Below are positions 1 to 11,745 of a DNA stretch of 64,000 nt, piece by piece. Source of the DNA: Diphasiastrum complanatum (Eukaryota > Streptophyta > Lycopodiopsida > Lycopodiales > Lycopodiaceae); assembly GCA_029204225.1 (NCBI GenBank), contig CM055102.1, positions 9,373,456-9,437,455 on the forward strand, written 5' to 3'. How positions within the stretch are numbered: the first letter of the stretch is position 1; each line of letters starts with the position of its first letter. The notes under the pieces are model-generated. The model was not told the DNA's origin. It saw nothing but the letters and a program-made list of their open reading frames with translations, and made no database searches. The translations under genes and the position numbers were made by a program.

Positions 1-3000
1 CAGTTTTTTTTTCAAAAAAATTATTGGCTTGTGCCCAGAATGGAAATTTTATTTCCAGGTACCGTATTCTTAATATTTTAACTCTGGAGTAAGTCCTCCC
101 GGTGTAATAAGTTAAATATGGGATATAATTTTTTTTAATCCATATGATTTGAAGTGTAATAGAAAATACATAACTGATTTCATTTCCAGTAAAATTCTAT
201 GGTGAATTATATTCAAAAGATCAGACTAGTACTGTTTCACATACTAGTAGATGATTTTTGATGTATCAATTATTCAGCCTAGGTATAGGATAGAAATGAA
301 GTTGTTTCTGACTTTTTTCCTAGAGTAGTTAATTTTTTGAACATTTACTAATGTCGTTACGTCTTCTTGATACCTTAGCTGAAGAATTTTTGGGGAACTG
401 AAAATTCTAAGGAGGGAAGAAGAGTGGACATCAATGGTAGTAAGTGTGATCGAAAAATGTATTTCGTAATTAGGATTTTAGTAATCCTAGTAAATAAATT
501 GCTTAATACCAGATATTAATTTCCTGGGTAGGATTCATTTAGTTGAATTCGTAACTAATATCTTTGTGACCATTGAGTTATCCGCAATTTTGGATGTCAA
601 TTGTGATGTTAGAAGTAGAATCTGATATATGGATTACATTGGATCTGTTAGTTGATAGAAGCTTGTCCCTAGAGTTGATGCTCTTGGATCCAGGGGGATT
701 TGAAGCTTATCATTAACCAGAATGTAGTGTTGAACCATATTAATTCTTCTGTCTAAATCACAGAATCAGGTGTGGATTTGTGGTATCCATCTGATAGGCA
801 TACCAACCATCCAAATAAATGGATTTTCCAGTATTTGGGAATAAGACATATTATCCTATAGTGATTATAGGACAGCTAGAAGATCAGTGGATCTCTAGAA
901 TATCAGATAAGGGGCGGTTAAGGATTTCCTGGAAGGAAAAGTTGATGGTTTGGGACATTAGTAATTTTGGAAAGGAAATTCTAGGACTGTAAAGATCTGA
1001 TGATCAATGGTGTATTTTAGTACCTAGTCGCGATATGGGAAAAAAGAAAACCATTTGATCAAATGTGGGGTATTTTGGAAAATTTTGAGGTTTAATCTAG
1101 ATCCCAATGTGGCATCTCATTATTTACAAAATCAGAGGCCCTCAAATCTATTTTTCGCTTTCTTAATTAATCCTTTACTTCTTAGTCATTTCTCGAATAT
1201 GAACATTAGAATGGTTATATGATTCTTTCCAGCATGAAGTTATTCTTCTAAAAGACTGCTATGTCATATAAATTACTACTTGTGTGAATAGACTTCGAAT
1301 TCAGATAAATTCTAAGGTTAAAATGTTTTAATTTCTTAAACCATGGTATATCTCTGTTGCATAAATGGATTTCGATGGAATAGTAGTTTCTATCACTCAG
1401 AGTGAAAATATTTGAAAGAGAAGTCATGTGTGTAATAGGGTGAATCCTTTAGTTGGAAGCACTTATTACTGACTTTTCTTGGATATATCATCTTTCCAGT
1501 TAACTTTTTTGGAAATTTATAATTTCTTTAAAAGGAGAGGTGAAGTGGTGGGATAAAATTTTATTTGGGGATCTGTGGTTTGCATAGTTTTTGAAAAAGA
1601 ACCAACTGTGGTATAGAAATGAGATGTGATCTGAAAGTAATTTTGGATAGATTCAGAGTAAGATACCTAATTGGAACTTTTTGAATAAGAGGAATTCTCT
1701 AGGGATTGTGTGGACAATCTGGAACTAGAACAAGTTTGATATTGAATCATTATCTATAAGTAGTAAAGTGAAAGGTCAAAGGTTACTAATTCCATTTTCA
1801 TTGGAATAGAAGTAAGTTTGATCAGGATATAAGTCTGAGAGTTCTGTATTTGATCAACCTAATCTTAGTTTTAGTACTAGGATCAGAGAGGGGTTGATTT
1901 AGTGGAGGAATTATGTAATTAGAGGTAAGTTGGATTGGAAAATTGTTGAGAGAAAATGTTATTTGTCTCAGAGATTTTCCGGATATGTTATTTACTCATG
2001 AGAAATAGAAAATCTTTTGTAGCTGAGTTACAAGATCTCAGTGAGATATGTGAGTAACATATGTGGGTTCTGGAGGAATCTTCCAGATAAAAAATGTGTT
2101 TATGTACTGAATCATAGTGAGATTATTCACATATGTGCACGATTAATCTTGTATGAATCTACTGTGTATTCCTGGTTTCTAGAGTTATTTGGTGCACTTA
2201 ACCTAGTCGATGAACATAAACATGTGATCAAGTATTGTTTTGACAGATACTTGCAGAGTTAACAGATCTTTGGATTGGAGATTTATGGATTAACTTATAA
2301 ATGGTTTGGATGAGGATCTAAATGTGGTGTAGACATTTGAGATTTCTAAATCATTGGCAATTAACTTGAGTAGTTGATTACTCCAGGATGAAGTTCATTG
2401 GTAAAACGATCAATGTGATGTGGATTCACCACGAACTGATGGTTTTGAATTATATTGCTTGTAAGACGCATGATTAGTGAATCATTTGGGTTCATAAGTT
2501 AAAATTGTGTGCATTGGATATACAATATTCTTGGGATAAAGTATTTCTTAGTTAAGAAATAGACTCAGCTCATTAGTGAATGTATCCCAGAGAGTGATCA
2601 TTTGGATAACAAATCACAATGAATCCAAGAATAAAATCTGAATTGATATTCAATAGAACTTTGGGTATCTAGATTTGATTCTAGATTGTAATCTAAAGTT
2701 TCGTGGTCGAAGATGATTGTCATCTTGGTATGCATTCAGTCTTTAATTGCCAGTGATTTCTAGACCTTGAATCTTGCACTTTAGTAAAGAATCATGTTTT
2801 GGAAGTATTCCTAAATCCAGTATTTTCTTAATAGAAAGACTTTGGAATGACTCTTACTTTTCCTGAGTTATGTTGGACATATACTCCAGTATCCTATAAA
2901 TGATTAAGTATGGGTTTTGGATTCTAGAAAATTATGATTGACAAATCATACGAATCTAAATGTTTATGATTGACGGATCATAAATAGATACTTATCAGAG

Positions 3001-3480
3001 GATTATTTGAAATTGTGATAATTCTTAGGTGTGACGATTAAGTCTTGGTCTATTAATTGAGTAAGAATTCGAATCAATGTTTTGAATCTCTCTACTCCAG
3101 TATTTTAATTGAGAACCTATGAATCTCATAGATATTATTTATCTAGTGGATGCTATTCTGCTACAGTATATGGTCTTCAGATGCTTGAGTACAGTTCTTC
3201 GTTTGATTGGATCTCCAGTTATTATAGGAGATAGACAAGTTTATTAAGATGAATAAATGTTGTTTTCTGGCATTTGGTGCTAGAAACATGAGCATTTAAC
3301 TCAAAAGAGTATCTGGGATACTCAGGGTTGAGTTCTAATCATTCTATATCTTAATGATTCTCCTAGAGATTTCAGTTGAATGAATTATCATATCTTAGAT
3401 TTGGATTCTAAGGATAGTTGTACTTGGAAGCTTTTTATACATTGTTTGTCAGAGTTTGTGGATAATTTCAGACTGTAATT
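1..3480 (+). mobile_element. Decayed gypsy internal region (E3 family, plus-strand copy)
   Basis: AT-rich stretch with no convincing long reading frame. Read on the plus strand it matches, block by block, the reverse complement of the E3 sequence at 38858-41698 and on into 46272-47250. For example, 2041-2520 matches the reverse complement of about 40200-40640, and 921-970 matches that of about 46272-46320. The E3 copy ends in a chromodomain-like remnant and contains a gypsy-type FLDD reverse-transcriptase motif, so this copy is inferred to be the same chromovirus-like gypsy. It is more decayed, with no intact domain. The window edge cuts its 5' side. Confidence 0.6.
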
Positions 3481-3499
3481 ATTATTTATTTTCTTTAAT

Positions 3500-3779
3500 T
3501 TTAATCTCCTAAGTTAGACAGGAGGACTGCATGAAGGGATGTGATCTATTTATAGTTGACCTACATGGGGATTGCATGGTTACATGCATATGACTCTACT
3601 CTCTATATAATGAGGTAGGGATTCTCCCGTCGACATATTGGGTTTAGGTTACCCTGTTCTCTCTTCTCCTCTTGCTTCACATGGCATGGCTTGGGGGCTA
3701 GATCCAGGTTTGATCTAGGATTGGTTGGGGGATTTGGCTCCATAGTCTCTCTTATTGTGTTCTCCTATCTTCATCTTAG
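3500..3779 (+). mobile_element. Partial LTR of the E3 gypsy family
   Basis: Matches the reverse complement of 38390-38690, the R/U5 side of the E3 LTR. Shared marks are the block around ATCTATTTATAGTTGACC, a CTCTATATA box and the run CACATGGCATGGCTTGGGGG. The first part of the LTR (U3) is missing, and the match stops abruptly near 3779 where copia sequence begins. It is therefore a truncated LTR relic following the internal region at 1-3480. Confidence 0.65.
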
Positions 3780-3814
3780 AGGAAATCCTTCAAGGTCTTT
3801 ACACATGCAATGTT

Positions 3815-4102
3815 ATTGATGCCAGTACCAGTACCTTGATCACTCAAGGCAGAAGAAAAGGTAATCTATATCACCTGAAGGTACACCTGCCTATAGATCA
3901 AGTGCATCAAACTCATGATGATTCGTCAGACACTCTGTGGCACAGGAGACTATGCCACATGAATTCGATGGCACTTTACCAAGCAAGCCATCATGGAGCA
4001 ATAATAAGGGTCAGCATCTCGAATGCGAACAATTCGACCACTTGTGATGCATGTTTGAAGGGTAAGATGTCTCGCACTCCATTTGTCAAAGACTCCCTCA
4101 AA
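3815..4102 (+). pseudogene. Copia pre-integrase zinc-binding fragment
   Basis: Encodes part of a Ty1/copia polyprotein: residues resembling GNLYHL, then the pre-integrase zinc-binding signature LWHRRLCHMN followed by CDACLKGKMSRTPF (H..H..C..C type). It is closest in this window to the same region of P2 (about 34440-34680), so it is a piece of that family. The open frame runs on to 4309, but after about 4102 the DNA is the antisense of another copia family, so the end of the 184-residue frame is a chimera and not a natural protein. Confidence 0.75.
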
Positions 4103-4950
4103 TCTAATCAATGGCACTCAATCTTGGTAGCTTATCCTAAGATTTCCACCAAAAAAATTATATCAAAAGCTCACAAATTGAATTTCTTTGGATCAAATGA
4201 ATACCATGCATTAAATGCAGGTTCAGAGGTGCCCACACATGTGGACAATACGGATTTGGACCCCTACCAAGTTTGGGATCAAATCTCCTCACCAAAATCA
4301 AGATTCTAGCTTGCCCTCTCAATACTAGTTTTTAGCACCAAAACTTGCTAAAAATGGATTTGCATTAGATCAATGGCTTATGCTCTTGTACTTGGCTCTG
4401 ATACCATGTGAAAGTAATGTACTTTAGGACCATAAATGGATCTACAAAAGATCCACAAGAGTGATTGGATGGTTGCTTAACAATCTATCAAAAAACTAGT
4501 CATCAAAAAGTTGATCTAGATTGGCAATTCGACAAACAACAAGCATTAACAATCAAAACCACTGATGAACATTGAAATCCGAGCCCACACGTGTGTACTA
4601 CAAGCTGTAGTACGTAATTGAAGCTGATAAACAAGTAGAAATTGATTTGGTTTCATTTGGATCACAAAAACTCAATGTACATAGTGAACTAGCTTGAGAT
4701 TGCCAATGAGCTCCAAAAATATTCTATCTTCTCACTATGGGAGCTTGGAATACATGGCAAAAGTGACTTCCTTTGTGAAGTTAGGTGGATTTTTAACATG
4801 TAATAAGGAAGTTAACTTGCCTCTCTTCCCCTAATTTGCAACCCTAGCCTAATTCCTAGAGTCATGCCTAGTAGGTGACTAGTTGGTCAATTTTTCACCT
4901 TAAGCTTAGGTGTAGGTCCTATAATCTAGAAATCACCACCAAAATGACAT
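4103..4950 (-). mobile_element. Truncated copia of the P3 family: leader, primer site and 5' LTR
   Basis: On the minus strand this is the 5' end of a copia element of the family that is complete at 41699-46266. Positions 4103-4406 match its leader (45256-45563), 4394-4406 is the reverse complement of TGGTATCAGAGCC (initiator-Met tRNA primer site), and the LTR starts at 4407 (TGTGAAAGTA) and matches to about 4950, where it is cut. The gag and pol are gone. By eye, the LTR is closest to the relic at 63283-63757. Confidence 0.8.
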
Positions 4951-4999
4951 GACCAGACATAAAGAAATAAAACTCGAAGGAATTTTGAGTCTGCAGCTT

Positions 5000-5905
5000 G
5001 AAATCTTGTAGCTATGACTGAACTAAACGATTAATAATGAATAAATTGTTCAAAGATGGTGATTTAGGCTTTTGTCTCTCAAAGTATCATAAAAACAAAT
5101 GTCTGTAGCTGGTTCTGTTCCGGTGGATTGGACGTTGTCGCTACAGCTCCTTGTAAGGCTTTCAGTTTCTGATCGAACTGTGCCGTAAGTTGTTCCATCT
5201 GCTATTTGTGTAGTTTTGTCATTTGTTCCAACAACAGTTCTGTGAACAAAGTGGAAGCATTTGATGATGTTGACGCTATCGAGGGAGTAGGAGTATGGGT
5301 GGTTGGATATTCGTCGTCTGATCCCTCATCCTCTTCCTTGATGGCATCTTCCATGGCTTCTTATAGAGTAGTGTACTGCTCCCGTCATTTTAGTTCTCTT
5401 TTGATGCTACGTGGTAACCTCGCAAGGAACCACATGATCACCACATGATCGGGAGTTAGGGCTGCACTACATTCGGATCATAGATGTTTGACCCGCTCAA
5501 TATAATTCATGACCCTTTCTCTTTTTCCCATCTTGACTTTGTTGAGCAGGAGAAACGAGTCTTCTAGGAACTTTCTTGGTCTAAAGCACGTGATGAGAGC
5601 CGCTTTAACCACTTCCCAGGTGGATATTTCTTTCTCTGATAAGTTGAAAAACCAATCTTGAGCCACAGCTACTAGTGACATGGGGAACAACATCAACTTC
5701 TCTGCAGGTGTCTGTGATCGTCGTAGATTTCACAATCTTGCTCATAGATCTGAAGGAAGCGGATGGGATCTGATGATCCGTCGTATTTTGGTATCTCCAT
5801 CTGAGGTGCCCTCCAGACTGCTTGCAAGGGAGCGATGGGTCGGGTTGACCCATTGGATCCATTGGCACTGGTTCTGGTTCTGTCTCTTGTTGCGCAGCTG
5901 CTAAT
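5000..5905 (-). pseudogene. Gypsy gag fragment of element E1
   Basis: Reading leftward, several frames together give a gypsy-type gag. One piece resembles PKYDGSSDPIRFL, the typical entry into the retrotransposon gag domain. A frameshift near 5690 follows. Then the 72-residue frame at 5478-5696 contains AQDWFFNLSEKEISTWEVV, the core retrotrans_gag helix region. The remaining tail is acidic (SDDEYPTTHTPTPS). Frameshifts and stops make it non-functional. It sits downstream of the E1 leader and 5' LTR (12752-13560). The rest of E1 is lost near 4950-5000. Confidence 0.75.
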
Positions 5906-6199
5906 CTGGAAAAGTGTGGTGCCTAATTTGCTATCATTCTTGCTATTGATTTTCCAGATCTCATATTCATCCGATAGTAGAGTCCAAGATAGTTGGATCT
6001 TGCTAGTACAGTGGGATGCAATCTGGATCTTATGAATCTGATCAATCTGACAAGCCGGTATTGAGATTAGGCCTCTTACGGTGGTTTTTCCTTGATAACT
6101 TTTTACTCCTTACACTGATTGTTCTGCAATTTTGATAGTAGCTAGATATGATGCAGATCTTTCCACTAATCTAGTCTGTGAGGGTTGGTTGTGCGAGGG
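5906..6199 (-). other. E1 leader, distal part
   Basis: Non-coding stretch between the E1 gag and the P1 insertion. Near 6177-6199 it contains two further copies of the leader motif (TGTGAGGGTT and TGCGAGGGTT), so the motif array at 11746-12440 originally continued through the site where P1 inserted. Confidence 0.6.
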
Positions 6200-6204
6200 T
6201 TCTT
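6200..6204. repeat. Target-site duplication of P1, left copy
   Basis: TTCTT directly before the P1 5' LTR. It is repeated at 11691-11695 directly after the 3' LTR. Confidence 0.85.
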
Positions 6205-7614
6205 TGTTGGAAATTAAGCCCACAGTTGCCTCCTAGGTGAATGATAACTTAGACAGCCAATTACTCGAAGAACGTCTACAATGGGCTTCCGGTTGATCTC
6301 CAACAAAGGGTAACCAATCCTGTCATAATTTCAAACTTTAGATGTTAAGTTGAATAACTTGAAGTCATTGAAGACTTGGCCATCTTCAAGGATTTCCGCA
6401 AACTTGCATTTAGAACAAGTCTGCAGAAATACATTATTTTTAAGACAGTCTACAGAAATGAACTATGTTTGAGACAGCTTCCTGAAATGTTCGTGGCAGT
6501 CCAAAAGTTCAACTATTTTAAAAACACCCTCGACTTTTTTGCAAAATGTTTGTGACAATTTTGCGAGAGATCAAAAGTTCAAATAATTTTGAACACCTTC
6601 AACTTTGTTCACGAAAATTTTGCAAAGAGAGAGAAAATTCTCGAAGGTCATCCATTTTTCATGTTGCAATGTTTTTAAGGGCACCTTCGTCTTTTTAAGA
6701 GCACCTTCGTCTTTTTAAGAGCACTTTCACCTTTTTTGCAAAATCTCGAAGAGAGAGAAAAATGCCGAAGGTCCTCTACTTTGAACGAGAAACGTTCCCA
6801 GCCACTTCCCAAATTTGCGAAGTGAGAGAAAGCCGCTTCCCTTATAAAGCGAAGTGAGAGAATTTGCAACGCCCTCGTCCACGTCAACAATACTCTATGG
6901 GTTGACAGTATACACTATGTATAGTTGTCACAGAAGCCATATACTTCCAAGTACAACGACTTACCTAATTAGGTTAAAATCATCTATTGTAGTTAATACA
7001 CGGATGACATCTATAAATAGATCATCCAAGCACAAATTGTTGGTTGCTCCATCCATGAGACGCATTATTTGAGCCTCCTAATTACGCCATCAATTTTTTT
7101 TGTTGTAATTGCTATTTTGTATTGTGCTTCAGTGTAATATAGCAACAACACGTTTTTATCTGTGTACAACGGAGATGAATGCCTGTCGTGATTGAATGCA
7201 GTTCCATTGCTGTTTGATCGCGCTTGTTTACTCACTCTGATCAGAACACGGATGTCTACAACTCCTCATTTTTTGATCAGATGATGGCTGTCTTTGACGC
7301 CTGAGGAACTTGCGATATCATACTGCTCTTCCATTTATTTCAGAACTATACTTCACATTGAATCTGATTTCAGTAGTACCACACACAAACCATCTCTAAT
7401 ATCTTCGGTGGACTGTACTCTTGTTTTTAGAGTATGAATTAATTTTTAAGATCTTGTTGGACAATCAGAACACATAAAGCTGTGATTATCTTTTAGCATA
7501 AGCTGTCTATTAGACTATTTTTGCACCTAGCAGCCGATTAGAATGAGAGAGCTGTTCCGCAATATTTATGCTTTCTTCTCCGTTCTCATTCTTCCTATCT
7601 CCCTTGCTCCATCA
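6205..7614 (+). repeat. P1 5' LTR
   Basis: Begins TGTTGGAAATTAAGCCCAC and ends CTTGCTCCATCA (TG..CA). It aligns along its whole length with 10284-11690, with scattered substitutions and small indels. The U3 part carries short CG motifs (see the U3 finding). A TATA box lies at 7011-7020. Confidence 0.92.
7011..7020 (+). promoter_or_regulatory. Probable TATA box of the P1 LTR
   Basis: CTATAAATAG in mid-LTR, conserved as TATAAATAG in the 3' LTR at 11101-11109. The position fits the U3/R border. No experimental start is known. Confidence 0.55.
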
Positions 7615-7617
7615 AAT

Positions 7618-7629
7618 TGGTATCAGATC
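7618..7629 (+). other. P1 primer-binding site
   Basis: TGGTATCAGATC, three bases after the 5' LTR. It matches the 3' end of plant initiator-Met tRNA except for one base near its end (usual form TGGTATCAGAGC). Confidence 0.85.
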
Positions 7630-7681
7630 ATAGCTCATATAAATTGAGAGATTAAGTTTGTTCTATTTGTATACTGTTATC

Positions 7682-8257
7682 ATGTCTCATATAGGTAGCT
7701 CTTCATCTTTATCACTCAGTGAAGCTAGAGTCATTGACAAGTTCAATGGTTCTAACTTCTACATCTGAAAGTTAAAACTTAGAATGATGTTGATAGATAG
7801 AGATCTTAGGATTTAGAGCTAAGGGTTAAAGGTGAAGGGTTACAGGTTACGGGCCAAGGGCGAAGCACTAAGATGATGATGTCGTCATGACTTTGCTTTC
7901 TTCTCTTCCAAAGTCCTATGGGCACTTTGTGGTGATGATCTCCACACAACCGGACCTCACCCTTCAAAAGGTGATTGGTCATCTTCTTCAAGAAGAAATA
8001 TGGAGAAAGACTAGCAACCTGTCCATCAAAGACAAATCCATGGCTCTATACACCAAGAAGAAAGACCAAGGGCAAGAATCAAGTGCAGCAGCAATAGCAG
8101 AAGCCTCACACTCAAGGTGAGCATGGTGGATCGTGCAAGAAGCTTTTCTGCAGATATTGCAAAAGAGCTAATCACAACATCAAGGAGTGTCGCATCAGGA
8201 TCTACAACAAGACGAAGAAGTAATAACAACAGCAGCAGCCAGACTGTAAAAATTACA
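7682..8257 (+). pseudogene. P1 gag with zinc knuckle (broken)
   Basis: Starts at an ATG at 7682 followed by a Ser-rich stretch and FNGSNFYI, the usual copia gag entry; the next codon is TGA where the family has Trp. An internal deletion near 7830-7870 removes part of gag. The frame then resumes with LLSSLPKSYGHFVVMIS (about 7887 on), typical of the second half of copia gag. A CCHC knuckle, CRYCKRANHNIKEC, is readable near 8150-8195 in another frame. The stops and frameshifts make it non-functional. Confidence 0.8.
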
Positions 8258-8408
8258 GCAAATAAGGATCCTAAAACACTTGAAATGATGAGGGAAACAA
8301 TAGATTATGATTTCATAAGATTAGCACAAGTTGAACCATCAAAATCCATCAAAAATCTATGCTTGAACCTCACTAAATGGCCCAAATCCTTGAAGAAGGC
8401 TTCACACG

Positions 8409-8928
8409 TGTGAAAGTACGGCCTCCCACAGTCTGAGTACTGTACACCAGACCTACATTCAATCCTATAATCATTAGTAATCACAAGTACTCAAACAATT
8501 ATGAACATAGAGAGCAATTGCACCATTATGAGAGAAAAATCATGAAATTGCTTGATTGATTTTGGTGAGATATCATCACCTATATATACATGATCCATCA
8601 CAGTTTTGGGTAGGTATGAGTAGCCCTAAACCTATCCCTAATGCTAATTTTGGTGGATCTTTCATCCCTACCAAGTTAGGGTTGGAATCTTGGAGATCCC
8701 TCAACAATGCAAAAATTACCAAAAATAGCTCCTATTTTTTCTCCCTTGTATCTAAGCATAATTTGGACTCATTCCAAAGGTTCTAACACTTAGGTCTACT
8801 TGAGAACATCCTTATGAATGGAATCCTATGCTATTTGGCACGTGTGACAAGCCACATCATGACCATCTAACTATTTACAAGTCATATGACCAAAACTAGT
8901 CAAGCTAGAATTGTGAATTTTTAACACA
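8409..8928 (-). mobile_element. Probable solo LTR inside P1, distant relative of the P3 family
   Basis: Begins TGTGAAAGTAC and ends TTTTTAACACA on the given strand, like P3 LTRs (TGTGAAAGTA ... TTCTTCACA). Near its end it shares TCAAGCTAGA with them. It interrupts P1 between the gag knuckle and the protease. I found no primer site beside it and no clear target duplication (ACACG on the left, GACTC on the right), so the call is tentative. The piece at 8258-8408 is also unassigned. Confidence 0.45.
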
Positions 8929-8929
8929 G

Positions 8930-10010
8930 ACTCCTCCAACGCGACCGAATTCAAGGAGCAGGATACATATTTGTTAATGGCTTACAACAACAGCAAATAC
9001 TGTGATAGATGGTACCTAGACAATGGCACTACCCAACACATGACCTCTTGCAAGGAATGGTTTACGGAGTACACAGCTTACAGCAGAGACCAATTTATCT
9101 ACCTCGAAGATTCTAGCACCATACGCGTGGAAGGCAAAGGAGCAGTGAAGATCAACTTCAACAACGATCTGTCCATTTGTGTTCCTAACGTCCTTCATAT
9201 TCCTTAGTTGTCAAAGAACATGTTATCAGTCTCTAAGATAACTGATGAGGGCTACATTGTTACCTTCTCATATGAAGAGTGTACAATACTCGAGGAAGAT
9301 ACTACTCTGACTACATGCACTAGAGTCGAAAATCTTTACGTACTCTCTAATTCAGTTGCATTAGCTAGTATCTCTAATGAAAATGTAAGCGACAGCGCAG
9401 TTCTGTTGCATAGTCGATTTGGACACGTGAATACAAGATCACTTTCTTATATGTGTTGTAATAATTTAGTTAATGGACTGAATTTTCCTTCTTCATTAGA
9501 TAGGAAATCTTTCTCTTGTGAATCATGCATCTATGGGAAACACTCTAGAAGCAAGTTTCCAAAATCATATTCTATAAAAAAAAATCATGTATTGGATCTT
9601 GTACATAGCAATCTTTGTGGTCCAATGCCAGCTCCGTCATTAGGAGATGCAATCTATTTTATCACTTTCATAGATGATTATTCTAGATGGTCTACAGTCA
9701 TGCTCATTAAGCACAAATTTGAAGCCTTTGAATGCTTCAAGAGATTCAAGGCCATGGTTGAGACACACACATCTACAAAAGTGAAGGCACTCTGAATTGA
9801 TGGTGGTGACGAATACATCTCTAACGAGATGTTCGACTACATGGCTGAACATGGTATTAGAAGACAGTTCACCAATTTCTATTCACCTCAACAGAACGGG
9901 ATTGCAGAAAGGAAGAATCGAACTCTTCTCAACTCAGCTAGATCCATGCTACATCAAGCACACCTACCTATGAATTTCTAGGTAGAAGCTACTGCCACAT
10001 CACCCTCAGT
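8930..10010 (+). pseudogene. P1 protease, pre-integrase and integrase
   Basis: Continuous copia pol with three nonsense codons. The protease region gives RWYLDNGTTQHMTS, where the active-site DSG is changed to DNG. The zinc-binding pre-integrase has HSRFGHVN and CESCIYGKHSR (about 9410-9550). The integrase core follows with FIDDYSRW, IDGGDEY and QQNGIAERKNR, covering the D,D,E residues (about 9660-9930). Stops lie at HIP-stop-LSKN (about 9205), KAL-stop-IDGG (about 9793) and MNF-stop-VEA (about 9978). At about 10010 the frame jumps to RNase H, so the reverse transcriptase is deleted. Confidence 0.9.
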
Positions 10011-10027
10011 TCAATGCTACCACTATT

Positions 10028-10267
10028 ATGTGTGACAACATGAGCTCTATTTCACTGTCACTGAAGCCCAGATTTTATGGCAAATCCAAGCACATAGAAA
10101 TCCAGTATCATTTCATTCGAGAAAAAGTTTTCTCAGGGCAAGTGATCCTTCAATACTGCTCCACAACAAAAATGGTCACAGACATCTTCACCAAAGCACT
10201 TCCCAAGATCAAGCACCAGAAGTCCTTCAACATGCTGAATCTAACAAAGATACCAAGGCACCAACCA
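10028..10267 (+). pseudogene. P1 RNase H C-terminal end
   Basis: An 80-residue frame with SKHIEIQYHFIREKV and MVTDIFTKALP, the standard end of copia RNase H (the KHI.. and ADI.TK motifs). It runs to a stop just before the purine tract and the 3' LTR. Most of RNase H and all of the reverse transcriptase are missing. Confidence 0.9.
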
Positions 10268-10283
10268 TGACCTTAAGGGGGAC

Positions 10284-11690
10284 TGTTGGAAATTAAGCCC
10301 ACATTTGTCTCCTTGGTGAATGATAACTTAGACAGCCAATGACTTGAAGAACGTCTACAATAGGCTTCCGGATGATCTCCAACAAAGGGTAACCAATCAT
10401 GTCTTAATTTCAAAGTTTAGATGTTAAGTTTAATAACTTGAAGTCATTGAAGACTTGGCCATCTTCAAAGATTTTTGAAAACTTCCATTTAGAACAAGTC
10501 TGCATAAATACATTACTTTTGAGACAGTCTACAGAAATGAACTATGTTCGAGACAGCTTCGTGAAATGTTCGCGACAATTTTGCGACAGTCCAAAACTTC
10601 AACTATTTTAAAAACACCCTTGACTTTTTAGCGACATGTTCGTGACAATTTCGCGGCAGTTCAAAAGTTCAAAGAATTTTTAACACCTTCAACTTTGTTC
10701 GCAAAAAGTTCGCGAAGAGAGAGAAAATTTTCGAAGGTCATCCATTTTTCATGTTGAACCGTTTTTAAGGGCACCTTCATCTTTTTAAGGACACCTTTGC
10801 CTTTTTAAGGGCACCTTCGCCTTTTTTGCATAATCTCAAAGAGAGAGAAAAATGCTGAAGGTCATCTACTTTGAACGAGGAACATTTTCAGTCACTTCTC
10901 AAATTTCTGAAGTGAGAGAAAGCTATTTTCCTTATAAAGCGAAGTAAGAGAATTTGCAACGCCCTCGTCCACGTCAACATTCCCTATGGGTTGACAGTAT
11001 AGACTATGTACAGTTGTCACAGAAGCCATATACTTCCAAGTACAATGGCTTACCTAATTAGGTTAAAATTATTTATTGTAGTTAATACACGGATGAAAAC
11101 TATAAATAGATCATCCAAGCACAGATTGTTGGTTGCTCCGTCCATGAGACACATTATTGAGCCTCACAATTACGCCGTCAATTTTTTGTTGTAATTGCTA
11201 TTTTGTATTGTGCTTCAGTGTAATATAACAACAACACATTTTTATCTGTGTACAACGTAGATGAATGCTTGTTGTGATTGAATGCACTTTCATTGTTGTT
11301 TGATCACGCTTGTTTACTCACTCTGATCAGAGCACGGACATCTACAACTCCTCAGTTTATGATCAGACGATGACTATCTTTGATGCTTGAGAGACTCGCG
11401 ATATCATACTGCTCTTCCATTTATTTCAGAACTATACTTCACATTGAATCTGATTTTAGTAGTACCACAAACTAATCTCTTCGGTGGACTGTACTCTTGT
11501 TTTTAGAGTATGAATCAATTTTTAAGATCATGTTGGGCAATCAGAATATATAAAGTTGTGATTATCTTTTAGCATAAGTTGTCTATTAGACTATTTTTGC
11601 ACCCAGCAGCCGATTAGAATGGGAGAGTTGTTCCACAATATTTTTGCTCTCTTCTCCATTCTCATTCTTCCTATCCCCCTTGCCCCATCA
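10284..11690 (+). repeat. P1 3' LTR
   Basis: Partner of 6205-7614. It keeps the U3 motif TTCGCGACAATTTTGCGAC (10569-10587) in a less mutated form than the 5' LTR, and a TATA box at 11101-11109. It ends CCCCATCA at 11690, followed by the TTCTT duplication. Confidence 0.92.
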
Positions 11691-11745
11691 TTCTTTAGTT
11701 GTTTTGCAGTAAAAAAACCTTGATATTTCTCAGATCATTGGGAAG

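Larger units (their letters stand above)
6205..11690 (+). mobile_element. Complete-ended Ty1/copia element P1
   Basis: LTR element of 5486 bp on the plus strand with two long LTRs (6205-7614 and 10284-11690), a primer site after the left LTR, a purine tract (AAGGGGGAC) before the right LTR, and a 5-bp duplication TTCTT on both sides. Domain order is gag, zinc knuckle, protease, pre-integrase, integrase, then the end of RNase H. That order is copia type, with integrase before the RNase H. The reverse transcriptase is deleted, and several nonsense codons are present, so it cannot move on its own. It lies inside the leader of gypsy E1 and is therefore younger than E1. Confidence 0.92.
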
